Below are positions 15,653-23,377 of a stretch of DNA of 40,205 nucleotides, piece after piece. A model generated the notes under the pieces. That model had not been told where the DNA came from. It worked only from the letters and a program-made list of their open reading frames with translations, and ran no database searches. Every line of letters begins with the position of its first letter. The stretch's first letter is position 1. The DNA lies in the NCBI GenBank assembly GCA_004554385.1, contig SFMO01000035.1, positions 1-40,205 of the forward strand, given 5' to 3'. This stretch comes from Ruminococcus flavefaciens. Lineage in GTDB: Bacteria; Bacillota; Clostridia; Oscillospirales; Ruminococcaceae. The position numbers and the translations under genes are program-made.

Positions 15653-15810
15653 TAGTGAGTAGTGAGTAGAAAGTAGAGAGTAGTAGGGGCGGATATTATC
15701 CGCCCGCCAATTATTCACAAATTATAAATGACACAATGTAGGGAACGCCACCCTTGGCGTTCCTCGTTAAACGAGCATGTTTTGTAGGGGACGGCGTCCT
15801 CGACGTCCCA
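15653..15810. repeat. intergenic cluster of dispersed hairpin repeats
   Basis: AGTAG/TGAGTAG-rich tandem sequence (15653-15684) is followed by three palindromic modules, each led by GTAGGG or TGTAGGG. They are GGGCGGAT-att-ATCCGCCC-like (15684-15706), GGAACGCCA..TTGGCGTTCC (15740-15765) and GGGACGGCG..CGTCCC (15786-15810). Related modules occur at 23316-23338 and inside the 3' end of maf, and AGTAG arms occur at 28585-28657. They look like non-coding dispersed elements. Confidence 0.75.
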
Positions 15811-15843
15811 CCCGAAATATTATGATGTAAAGAGGAAAATAAA

Positions 15844-17853
15844 ATGTCAGATAAAAAGGAAAAGAAAAATTTTGAGATACCCCGTCCTGTGTTCCCGAAA
15901 AGAGCGGTAGTCACAGGCGGTATGCCATACGGAAACAAGGAGCTCCATTTCGGTCATGTTGGCGGTATGCTGGTATTTGCGGATACCTATGCCCGCTTCC
16001 TGAGAGACCGTATCGGCAAGGAAAACGTCATTTTTGTCAGCGGTACAGACTGCTACGGCTCTCCTATCGCAGAGGGCTGGCGAGTAAAGGTGAAGAACGG
16101 CGAGTTTGAAGGCTCTCTTGAGGATTTCGTTCAGAGAAACCACAACAAGCAGAAGGAGACTCTTGCCGCTTATGGCATTTCTCCTAACCTTTTCGGAGCT
16201 TCCGGTCTCGGACGTTCAAAGGAGATACACGCTTCCGTTACAGACCGTTTCATCAGCTCTCTCCACAAAAAGGGACAGCTTGACCAGATAACTACAATGC
16301 AGTTTTTTGATGAGAAGGCAGGATGCTTCCTCAACGGCAGACAGGTCATTGGTAAGTGCCCCGTAGACGGATGTACCTCTGAAAAGGGCTATGCAGACGA
16401 GTGTGATATGGGACATCAGTATATGCCCGAGAACCTTATAAATCCTGTCAGCACCCTCACAGGCGAAACTCCAACTATGAAGCCTGTTACCAACTGGTAC
16501 TTCAAGCTCCGCGACTACGAGCAGCTTATGAAGGACTGGGTAGAGGAGCTGAAAAAGCGCAAGGATATCCGTCCTGTTGTGTGGAAGACCATTGACGAGT
16601 TCCTCAAGAAACCCGTCATCTATATAAAGCGTGAATTCGAGGAAAAGTACATGAGCATAAAGGAGAATATGCCTGCTCATAACTATCTCGAAGAGCCAAA
16701 GAAGCCGTCATTCACCATTGAGTTTGACAAGCTCTCCGACTGCGATGAGGCATGCCGTATCCTCACAGAAAACGGCATACGCTACAGAACAGGCAAGACC
16801 CTCGTTCCTTTCCGCCTTACAGGCAATATCGAGTGGGGCGTACCTGCACCTGTCATGGACGGTGTTGACGGACTTACCGTATGGGTATGGCCTGAGTCAC
16901 TCTGGGCTCCTATCTCGTTTACAGAGACCTACCTTGAATCCATTGGTCACGACAAGGAGGAATGGCGCGACTACTGGTGCAGCAAGGACTCTACAGTTTA
17001 CCAGTTCATCGGTCAGGACAATATCTATTTCTACGGTATTGCCGAGCCTGCAATGTGGATGGCTCAGCAGGAAAGCGCAGAAAAGACTGCCTCACCTGCT
17101 GATGGCGAGCTTCAGCTCCCTGTTATCGTAGCTAATCACCATATACTTTTCCTTGATAAGAAGGCTTCAAGCTCAGGTGCAGTAAAGCCGCCGATGGCTG
17201 ATGATCTGCTCAGTCACTATACTCCCGAGCAGCTTCGTATGCACTGGCTCGGACTTGGTCTTGGACAGCGCTCCGTAAGCTTCATGCCAAAGCCCTATAA
17301 TCCCGATGCAAAGCCTGAGGATGCAGATCCTGTTGTAAAGGACGGTCTGCTCCTTTCAAACGTATTCAACCGAATGATAAGAACCGCTTTCTATACTACA
17401 CAGAAGGAGCTTGACGGTGTTATGCCGAATAATGCTCCCGAGGAGAAGTTCCTTGAAGATGCAAAGAAGGCAGTACTTGAATATGAGCGCCATATGTCAA
17501 AGTTTGCGTTCCACCAGTGTACCTATGTTCTTGACAGCTATATCCGCAACGGAAGCAAGTACATGGCTAAGGCACTTACAGGTGAGTATCCCGACAAGGA
17601 GGCTCTCAAACAGGCTCTTGCAAACCTTTTCTACATGATAAGGATAACAGGTGTACTGCTTCACCCGATGGCACCTTTCGGAACAGAAAAGCTTCGTGAG
17701 TATCTTGAGGTTGACGAGCGCATCTGGTCATGGGATACTATTCTTGAACCACTTACATACTTTACAGGAAACGATCACAAGCTGAAGTTCCTGCCTCCGA
17801 GAACGGACTTCTTTACCCGTCACGAGAGCCAGTTTGCTTCTGCTGAAGAATGA
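15844..17853 (+). CDS. metG: methionyl-tRNA synthetase (atypical KMSKS loop)
   Basis: 669-aa class I synthetase. VTGGMPYGNKELHFGHVGG (HIGH box HFGH, 35-38) and the zinc-knuckle region CPVDGCTSEKGYADECDMGH support MetRS, as do YQFIGQDNIYFYG and the helical anticodon domain near the C-terminus. The position of the KMSKS loop reads KKASSSG (439-445), so the second and fourth residues are changed. This may reflect a divergent clade or a MetRS-like paralogue. The start has AGAGGAAA upstream. It lies 192 bp after gltX. No C-terminal tRNA-binding EMAP domain is seen. Confidence 0.85.
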   Translation: MSDKKEKKNFEIPRPVFPKRAVVTGGMPYGNKELHFGHVGGMLVFADTYARFLRDRIGKENVIFVSGTDCYGSPIAEGWRVKVKNGEFEGSLEDFVQRNHNKQKETLAAYGISPNLFGASGLGRSKEIHASVTDRFISSLHKKGQLDQITTMQFFDEKAGCFLNGRQVIGKCPVDGCTSEKGYADECDMGHQYMPENLINPVSTLTGETPTMKPVTNWYFKLRDYEQLMKDWVEELKKRKDIRPVVWKTIDEFLKKPVIYIKREFEEKYMSIKENMPAHNYLEEPKKPSFTIEFDKLSDCDEACRILTENGIRYRTGKTLVPFRLTGNIEWGVPAPVMDGVDGLTVWVWPESLWAPISFTETYLESIGHDKEEWRDYWCSKDSTVYQFIGQDNIYFYGIAEPAMWMAQQESAEKTASPADGELQLPVIVANHHILFLDKKASSSGAVKPPMADDLLSHYTPEQLRMHWLGLGLGQRSVSFMPKPYNPDAKPEDADPVVKDGLLLSNVFNRMIRTAFYTTQKELDGVMPNNAPEEKFLEDAKKAVLEYERHMSKFAFHQCTYVLDSYIRNGSKYMAKALTGEYPDKEALKQALANLFYMIRITGVLLHPMAPFGTEKLREYLEVDERIWSWDTILEPLTYFTGNDHKLKFLPPRTDFFTRHESQFASAEE

Positions 17854-17865
17854 TATAATATGAGG

Positions 17866-17977
17866 ACGCACCGAGTAATTGTCCGAGGCGAAACTGCGGC
17901 TGAATACCCGTCTCAAAAATCATGGGACGGGTATCCGCGGGCTTTGCAAAGTCGGATCTGCAAGGTGCGTTCTTTTT
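17866..17977 (+). ncRNA. candidate structured small RNA or complex terminator
   Basis: A rod-like fold can be drawn by eye. The outer stem ACGCACC/GGTGCGT (17866-17872 with 17964-17970) is followed by an internal loop, stem TCCGA/TCGGA (17882, 17952), and an A-rich bubble. Then come stem CTGCGG/CCGCGG (17894, 17935) and apical stem ATACCCGTC/GACGGGTAT (17904, 17926). A T-run (17973-17977) ends it. A TATAAT overlaps the metG stop (17854-17859), just before the outer stem, but its -35 is weak. It matches neither the SRP RNA apical loop nor any riboswitch I know. Confidence 0.5.
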
Positions 17978-18045
17978 GTTTATTGCGATGTTAAATAATG
18001 CTAACATCAAAAATTGCCAATTTTACGTCGAAAAATAAAAAATCC

Positions 18046-18074
18046 TTGCCTTTTGTAGTGTTTTATAGTATAAT
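18046..18074 (+). promoter_or_regulatory. promoter of the cysteine synthase gene
   Basis: TTGCCT (18046-18051), 17-bp spacer, TATAAT (18069-18074). Confidence 0.8.
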
Positions 18075-18113
18075 TAAAATGTTAGTGTGATTATGACATA
18101 AGGAGAATGAGGA

Positions 18114-19043
18114 ATGATCTACAATAATATTCTGGAAGCTATGGGGCACACACCACTCATTAAGCTGAACCGAATGAACAAAAAGGGGAACGCCGATGTA
18201 CTCGTCAAATTTGAGGGACTGAACGTGGGCGGATCCATAAAAACACGTACTGCGTACAATATGATACGCCATGCCGAAAAGGAAGGCAAGATCAACGAAA
18301 ATACCATTATCGTTGAGCCTACCAGCGGAAATCAGGGTATAGGTCTCGCCCTCGTTGGAGCTGTAAAGGGCTATAAGACAATTATTATCATGCCCGACTC
18401 AGTCAGCGAGGAGCGCCGTAAGCTGGTCAATCACTACGGTGCTGAGGTTGTGCTCATACACGACGACGGCGATATCGGAAAATGCATACAGACCTGCCTT
18501 GATACGGCTCTGAAAATGGCTGAGGAGAACCCGAATGTTTTTGTACCTCAGCAGTTTGCTAATGTGAACAATATTGGCGCACACAAGTACCACACAGCTC
18601 TGGAGATACTGGAGCAGACCGCTGTCAAGATAGACGGCTTCTGTTCGGGAATAGGAACAGGCGGTACTATCACAGGCATCGGCGAGGCTCTCAAAGCACA
18701 GTACCCCGACATGGTAATATGGGCTGTTGAACCTGAAAATGCCGCTATACTGGCAGGAGGCAATATAGGAACTCACCTCCAGATGGGTATCGGCGACGGA
18801 ATTATCCCTGATATCCTCAATCAGAATATATATGACGATATCTACATCGTTACCGATGAAGAGGCTATCCAGACCGCTAAGGACCTGGCTTCAAAGGAAG
18901 GCATAATGTGCGGTATTTCAAGCGGTACAAATGTTGCCGCAGCTCTTAAGCTGGCTGAAAAGCTGGGCGAGGGCAAAACGGTTGTAACTATTCTTCCCGA
19001 CACAGCAGAAAGATACTTCTCTACTCCTCTCTTTGAGGACTGA
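18114..19043 (+). CDS. cysK: cysteine synthase family PLP enzyme
   Basis: 309-aa fold-type II PLP enzyme that makes L-cysteine from O-acetylserine and sulfide in its characterised relatives. It begins MIYNNILEAMGHTPLIKLNR. The PLP lysine lies in NVGGSIKTRTA, where canonical CysK has NPGGSVKDR. The substrate loop is PTSGNQGIGLA, where most CysK have TSGNTG. SGIGTGGTITGIG is the phosphate-binding loop. The two substitutions mark a divergent subgroup, so the exact donor may differ. AGGAG precedes the ATG. The flavoprotein gene follows after 59 bp. Confidence 0.88.
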   Translation: MIYNNILEAMGHTPLIKLNRMNKKGNADVLVKFEGLNVGGSIKTRTAYNMIRHAEKEGKINENTIIVEPTSGNQGIGLALVGAVKGYKTIIIMPDSVSEERRKLVNHYGAEVVLIHDDGDIGKCIQTCLDTALKMAEENPNVFVPQQFANVNNIGAHKYHTALEILEQTAVKIDGFCSGIGTGGTITGIGEALKAQYPDMVIWAVEPENAAILAGGNIGTHLQMGIGDGIIPDILNQNIYDDIYIVTDEEAIQTAKDLASKEGIMCGISSGTNVAAALKLAEKLGEGKTVVTILPDTAERYFSTPLFED

Positions 19044-19102
19044 TCTCCTGCCATAAGTCACACAAATGAGTCAAACAAATAATTCAAGGAGGTAATTCAA
19101 TA

Positions 19103-19498
19103 ATGAGCAGACTTAACGATTTTCTTAACGAAGCAGGAATATTCTTCGTAGCTACAAACGACGGTGCACAGCCTAAGCTCAGACCATTCGGAGCTCACGT
19201 TGAGGTGGACGGCGTAGTTCATTTTGCTGTGGGCGACTTCAAGGCGGTCTACAGACAGATGCAGGCTAATCCTCTCTGTGAGATAGCTGCATGCAAGCCG
19301 GACGGAGTATGGCTCCGCTACACAGGCAGGATCGTATTCGACGATGATAAGAAGTATGCGGATGCTATGTTTGCAGCAAGTCCCGTTCTCAGGGATATAT
19401 ACAACGAGAAAACAGGCTATGTCATGAAGACCTTCCATCTTGAAGATTCTATGGCATATATCATGCCTCCTGTTGGCGAGCCGGAAAAGATCCTGTAA
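19103..19498 (+). CDS. pyridoxamine 5'-phosphate oxidase-like flavoprotein
   Basis: 131-aa split-barrel FMN-binding protein. FFVATNDGAQPKLRPFGAHVEVDG, VHFAVGDFKAVYRQMQANP and the WLRYTGRIVFDDD strand match the short PNPOx-like family used in anaerobes as flavin- or F420-type reductases. The physiological substrate is unknown. AAGGAGGT lies at an ideal distance from the ATG. It may be co-transcribed with the cysteine synthase gene, and a hairpin terminator follows at 19502. Confidence 0.85.
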   Translation: MSRLNDFLNEAGIFFVATNDGAQPKLRPFGAHVEVDGVVHFAVGDFKAVYRQMQANPLCEIAACKPDGVWLRYTGRIVFDDDKKYADAMFAASPVLRDIYNEKTGYVMKTFHLEDSMAYIMPPVGEPEKIL

Positions 19499-19501
19499 GA
19501 A

Positions 19502-19536
19502 AAAAGCCGCAGTATCCTTTGGGTACTGTGGCTTTT
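19502..19536 (+). terminator. terminator after the flavoprotein gene
   Basis: GCCGCAGTATCC / GGTACTGTGGC stem with a short loop and A/T flanks; a weak T-tract (TTTT). Some read-through into the acetyltransferase gene is plausible. Confidence 0.75.
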
Positions 19537-19563
19537 CATGTTTTCAGAAAGGTTGGTGATAAT

Positions 19564-20220
19564 ATGAATTATAGAATAATAGACAAGGATACCTATTACA
19601 GAAAAGGTGTGTTCCGTCATTTTTCGGAGGACTGTAAGTGCTCCACCTCTATGACGGCGAGGATAGATGTTACTGAACTGGCAGAGTACTCAAAAAAGAG
19701 CGGAAGCAAGTTCTATATCAATTTCCTCTACATACTGTCAAAGGTGCTCAATTCCCGTGACGATTACAAAATGGGCTATCTCTGGGAGACAGAGGAGCTC
19801 ATCTGCTATGATACCATAAATCCCACACAGTATGTCTTCCATGAGGATACTGAGACCTGCACTCCGGTGTATACCCTTTATTATGAGGACTACAGGACCT
19901 TTTATGACAATGCTCTCAGGGATATCGATAAGGCTAAACAGACAAGGGAATACGGACTTGACTCAGCAAATCACCCTAACTGGTTCGACGCTTCCTATAT
20001 ATCGTGGCTTTCCTATGACTCATTGAATGTGGAGCTCCCTGACGGCTATCTTTTCTTTGCACCTATAGTAAACTGGGGAAAATACCGTGAGGAACACGGA
20101 CGGCTGATGATGCCTGTCACCGTAAGAATGAACCATGCTATCGCTGACGGTTATCTCATTGCAAACGTGTACCGCTTGCTGGAACGGGAAACAGGTCAGT
20201 TCATAATGCGTAACCAATAA
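19564..20220 (+). CDS. chloramphenicol acetyltransferase-family protein
   Basis: 218 aa. It belongs to the trimeric CAT (type A) fold: STSMTARIDVTEL near the N-terminus, GSKFYINFLYILSKVLN, FAPIVNWGKYREEHGRLMMPVTVRMNHA and the catalytic HAIADG (His191, Asp195). Family members transfer acetyl from acetyl-CoA to chloramphenicol, but many chromosomal homologues have other or unknown acceptors. The start is placed at 19564, since the upstream in-frame region includes the previous terminator. The context is housekeeping, so a resistance role is not implied. Confidence 0.85.
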   Translation: MNYRIIDKDTYYRKGVFRHFSEDCKCSTSMTARIDVTELAEYSKKSGSKFYINFLYILSKVLNSRDDYKMGYLWETEELICYDTINPTQYVFHEDTETCTPVYTLYYEDYRTFYDNALRDIDKAKQTREYGLDSANHPNWFDASYISWLSYDSLNVELPDGYLFFAPIVNWGKYREEHGRLMMPVTVRMNHAIADGYLIANVYRLLERETGQFIMRNQ

Positions 20221-20222
20221 TA

Positions 20223-20266
20223 AAAAGCCATGAGCGTTTTGGGTATTACCTTCGCTCATGGCTTTT
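20223..20266. terminator. bidirectional terminator between the CAT-like and MATE genes
   Basis: AAAAGCCATGAGCG / CGCTCATGGCTTTT is a 14-bp perfect stem with A/T tracts on both sides. Confidence 0.93.
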
Positions 20267-20267
20267 G

Positions 20268-21611
20268 TTATCTTGTTGGAACAGGGGCGGGGGAGTCTGT
20301 CCATGACCTTCTGAAGGAAACCAGAAGTATACTCATGCCCACAAATGTGGTTATGAGCTCGGCTATGGGAACTGTCAGCCATACTCCTGTCATGCTTCTC
20401 AGCATGTAGGCTGCGAAGGCGAGCGGGATTATGAGGATAGTTCCTCGGAGCAGTGATATGAGCTGAGCCTGCCTTGGCATTTCCTTCGATGTGAAGTACA
20501 CCGAAAGAATAGTGTTCGTTCCTATGAACGGCATGAACAGGAAATACTCATGCATTCCTGTTTCGGCAATGGCTCTCAGCTGAGAGTTGCCGTCATTGTT
20601 AAAGATGTCGACTATGCTTGATGTGCCGAAGAAAACGGCAGTGTAAGCTAAGACAGAGAACAGCAGTGATGTCCAGAGTGCAAGCCGCAGTATATATTTT
20701 ATCGCAGTGTTGTCGCTGCGCCCGTGATACCTGCACATAAGCGGCTGTATGCCGCTGGCGATACCTGCGTATATAGCCGTAAAAACTATAGCGGCATTGG
20801 CGATCACGCCATAGGCTGCAATGCCTGTATTCCCGGAGATCCTGTAGATGACGAAGTTGAATATCATTATCACCACGCCCCCTGAGACCTCTGAGAAAAA
20901 TGAGTGAAGTCCCAGTGAGATTATCTCACGAATTGAACTAAGTGATGGGATCATGAGCCGCAGACGGAAGGCGTTCCAGCCTGTTATGAAGTGGATGCTC
21001 ATGACTCCCATGCTTATAAACGGCGAGATACAGGTCGCAAGAGCTGCTCCGCCCATTCCCATATCCAATCTGAAAATGAAGAGGTAATCAAGTATGATAT
21101 TGGCGAGACTGCCGCTCAGCATACCAAGCATTGCGAGCCGAGGAGCGCTGTCATTGCGCATGAAGCAGGCAAGCAGGTTGTTCATAAGGAATGCAGGCGA
21201 GAACAGAAGTATGGTCTTTATGTAGCTGTGAGACATACTGAAAACACTTGCGTCCGCTCCGAGCAGATGAGTGACCTGCTCTGACAGAAAGATACCTGTA
21301 AGTTCAAAAAGCACCGCAACTGCCAGCATAGCCGCAAAGGCATTTGTGTAGACTTCGTCTGTTTCTTTTCGTTCTGTATGGCAGTAAAGCATGGAGAACC
21401 TGCTTCCGCCGCCAATGCCCAACATAAGTCCGAAACCATTAATAATGTTGAAAACAGGCAGTGACAAATTCAGTGCTGTAAGTCCTTCCGAACCCATTCC
21501 TCGTGAAATAAAAAAAGTATCGATAAGAATATATACCGATACACCTAAAGAGCTGATAACATTCGCCAATATGTACCTGAAGAAATCAAGCCGTATTGGT
21601 TTTTTATCCAT
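20268..21611 (-). CDS. MATE-family multidrug/cation antiporter
   Basis: 447 aa, about twelve membrane segments. MDKKPIRLDFFRYILANVIS is followed by YILIDTFFISRGMGSEGLTALNLSLPVFNIINGFGLMLGIGGGSRFS, the usual MATE N-terminal signature. The second half repeats the fold (GLHSFFSEVSGGVVIMIFNF, YAGIASGIQPLMCRYHG). The ATG at 21611 is preferred to the upstream start because the promoter at 21732 and leader hairpins lie just before it. The ribosome binding site is weak (GGGGGC). The substrate is unknown. Confidence 0.9.
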   Translation of the reverse strand: MDKKPIRLDFFRYILANVISSLGVSVYILIDTFFISRGMGSEGLTALNLSLPVFNIINGFGLMLGIGGGSRFSMLYCHTERKETDEVYTNAFAAMLAVAVLFELTGIFLSEQVTHLLGADASVFSMSHSYIKTILLFSPAFLMNNLLACFMRNDSAPRLAMLGMLSGSLANIILDYLFIFRLDMGMGGAALATCISPFISMGVMSIHFITGWNAFRLRLMIPSLSSIREIISLGLHSFFSEVSGGVVIMIFNFVIYRISGNTGIAAYGVIANAAIVFTAIYAGIASGIQPLMCRYHGRSDNTAIKYILRLALWTSLLFSVLAYTAVFFGTSSIVDIFNNDGNSQLRAIAETGMHEYFLFMPFIGTNTILSVYFTSKEMPRQAQLISLLRGTILIIPLAFAAYMLRSMTGVWLTVPIAELITTFVGMSILLVSFRRSWTDSPAPVPTR

Positions 21612-21731
21612 TATATAATTTGCCCCCAAAAAAAATATCGATACACAGCCCGGACTGTGCGTCAATACAGTTGATACCGAAGCAGAATCCTCAAAAGCTT
21701 CTGAGTATCATTAATAGCATATCCACTATAT
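21612..21731 (-). other. structured leader of the MATE gene
   Basis: On the minus strand the roughly 120-nt leader folds into GATAC..GAAGC/GCTTC..GTATC and then CACAG-tccggg-CTGTG, followed eight bases later by a run of T. This could be an attenuator or riboswitch, but no known class is recognised and the second stem is short. Confidence 0.3.
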
Positions 21732-21760
21732 ATTATAGCATATTTAGAATAAAAATGCAA
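21732..21760 (-). promoter_or_regulatory. MATE gene promoter inside the 95-bp repeat
   Basis: Minus strand TTGCAT (21760-21755), 17-bp spacer, TATAAT (21737-21732). The second repeat copy contains the same -35 with a weaker TATAAG -10. Confidence 0.65.
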
Positions 21761-21923
21761 GAGGCGCGAAGAAAAAGTTCATGTTTGCCGTTATTTGGAC
21801 GCGAAAATGGCAGCGCGGGCTCCGCGCTTATAGCATATTTAGAATAAAAATGCAAGAGGCACGAAGAAAAAGTTCATGTTTGCCGTTATTTGGATGCGAA
21901 AATGGCAGCGCGGGCTCCGCGCT
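21734..21923. repeat. 95-bp tandem duplication
   Basis: Units 21734-21828 and 21829-21923 differ at only a few positions. Each ends with the hairpin AGCGCGG-GCT-CCGCGCT. No gene is contained. Together with the flanking stretch it fills the gap between the DUF1015 and MATE genes. Confidence 0.95.
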
Positions 21924-21940
21924 TATAGTATTTTTATAAT

Positions 21941-21972
21941 AAAAATCAAGGGGACGCCTGATGACGTCCCTG
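21941..21972 (-). terminator. terminator of the DUF1015 gene
   Basis: Minus-strand stem GGGACG...CGTCCC followed by cttgattttt. The stem is short and the T-tract interrupted. Confidence 0.6.
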
Positions 21973-21982
21973 AAAAATACTG

Positions 21983-23248
21983 TTATCTGGTAATCTTACG
22001 TGCTTCGATATAAAATCTCTTGTCTTCGGCATGTCCCATAGAGAAGGTCTTTCTCGGGAGAGCACCGTCCTTGATAACGGTGGGGAAGAGCTGTGACTTG
22101 TCCATATCGGGGAGTATGAATGCGATGCCGCTGTGCTTATCAGCCAGTGACTTTACAGTGTCAGCGCCGTGGATATAGTCGATCTTTCCGCCGTTTGCCT
22201 TGATATAGCCGTCAAGGAAGTTCTGGAGAGAGCCGACTGAAAGGTTAGAGGTCTGCTTATGGATATACTCCTTTGCTTCAGTTCCGTCGCAGTATGTGAT
22301 AACATACTGGCTGCTCTCGGCATCTGAAAGTTCAAGAGCCTCTGAAAGCTTCGTAAGCAGATCTTCACAGTCAACATCGTATACAAGGCGATGAATAGCC
22401 TCAAACTTGAGTGCGTCGCTATGGAGATTGACTATCTCAGCCAGAGCATATCGTGCAGGGTGATTTGAGAAGTCCTGGTCAGGGTTTGCCTTTTTCAGCT
22501 GCTCATAGAATTCCTTGGCAGTAGCAAGCGAGTGGTTACCGTCGCCCATAGCATAAAGGAGCACGGGAGTATTACTGAGACCGTACTTCTTGCAGAAGGT
22601 ATCTGGATCTGCAAGTGCGCAGAGAGCCTTGTCGATATTCTCCTGAGCGGACTTGTCTACCAGCCAGCCCTTGATGCTGCCGCCATTCTGCATAAGCTCG
22701 AAATCATAGAGCTTGCTGTTGTCGGAAACAGCTTTTGCAAGAGGCTCGATAACTGTATTGCCGGGATCGTCAATGAGTATCATTATATGCGGAAGCTCAA
22801 GTGGAGCGCCCTGTCTTACCTTTATACGGGGAGGTATACGCTCGATAACAGTAGCCTCTGTAGCTCTAACCTCTGAGGTACTGCCCTTTGAGAAGTCATA
22901 CTTTTCAAGGTCTATAGCACCTACGATACCCTGACGAAGGATACCGTTGCTCTGGACTCTCTCAACATATACCATAGCGTCCTTATACTCGGTGAATATA
23001 CCGTCAGCAAGGTACTTGTCCATAGCGGTGTGGATATTGTCGATGCGCTGTGCAACGCCTTCCTGTTCGAGATAGAGTTCAGGAAGAATAAGATTAAGCG
23101 TAGATGGAGCGTTTCCCACAGTTGCACTTACCTCGTCCCAGTACTCAGGCTCGCTGGTGTACTGGTCGCAGGCGATAACGGACCACTTATGCATATCGCA
23201 GTCCTTAGGGATAAGAATGTCAGCAGAATGAAATGCAGTTGAGTTCAT
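21983..23248 (-). CDS. DUF1015 family protein
   Basis: 421 aa, cytoplasmic. The family signature is clear: an N-terminal SADILIPKDCDMHKWSVIACDQYTSEPEYW, RQGIVGAIDLEKYDF, then VLLYAMGDGNHSLATAKEFYE (about 225-245) and NPARYAL-like/LAEIVNLHSDALKFEAIHRLV. DUF1015 proteins are widespread in anaerobes, often beside serine or glycerate metabolism genes, but their biochemical role is not established. AAGGAG precedes the ATG (minus strand aaaggagtacctatt). No promoter is obvious; the upstream gap holds AACTAAG repeats. Confidence 0.88.
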   Translation of the reverse strand: MNSTAFHSADILIPKDCDMHKWSVIACDQYTSEPEYWDEVSATVGNAPSTLNLILPELYLEQEGVAQRIDNIHTAMDKYLADGIFTEYKDAMVYVERVQSNGILRQGIVGAIDLEKYDFSKGSTSEVRATEATVIERIPPRIKVRQGAPLELPHIMILIDDPGNTVIEPLAKAVSDNSKLYDFELMQNGGSIKGWLVDKSAQENIDKALCALADPDTFCKKYGLSNTPVLLYAMGDGNHSLATAKEFYEQLKKANPDQDFSNHPARYALAEIVNLHSDALKFEAIHRLVYDVDCEDLLTKLSEALELSDAESSQYVITYCDGTEAKEYIHKQTSNLSVGSLQNFLDGYIKANGGKIDYIHGADTVKSLADKHSGIAFILPDMDKSQLFPTVIKDGALPRKTFSMGHAEDKRFYIEARKITR

Positions 23249-23270
23249 AATAGGTACTCCTTTATGTTTT

Positions 23271-23338
23271 TTAGAACTAAGAACTAAGAGCTTAGAACTT
23301 AGAATTTAGCTTATAGGAGACGGCGCCTTCGACGTCCC
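23271..23338. repeat. AACTTAG tandem repeats and a GGAGACGGCG..CGTCCC hairpin
   Basis: Degenerate (a)gaactaag/cttagaac units span 23271-23310. Next comes the palindromic module at 23316-23338, which shares CGGCG..TCGACGTCCC with the module at 15786. It lies between the maf and DUF1015 genes. Confidence 0.7.
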
Positions 23339-23377
23339 GAATCTTTTGAATCATGTCTGTGGTAGTCCCAGATAGCG

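Noticed and set aside
17866..17977. SRP 4.5S RNA or 6S RNA
   Set aside because: There is no GGAAGG..AGCAG SRP apical loop, and it is shorter than typical 6S RNA with no clear open-promoter-like bubble sequence.
19564..20220. Chloramphenicol resistance gene
   Set aside because: It has the CAT fold and catalytic His, but the chromosomal context and divergent sequence do not support a resistance claim.
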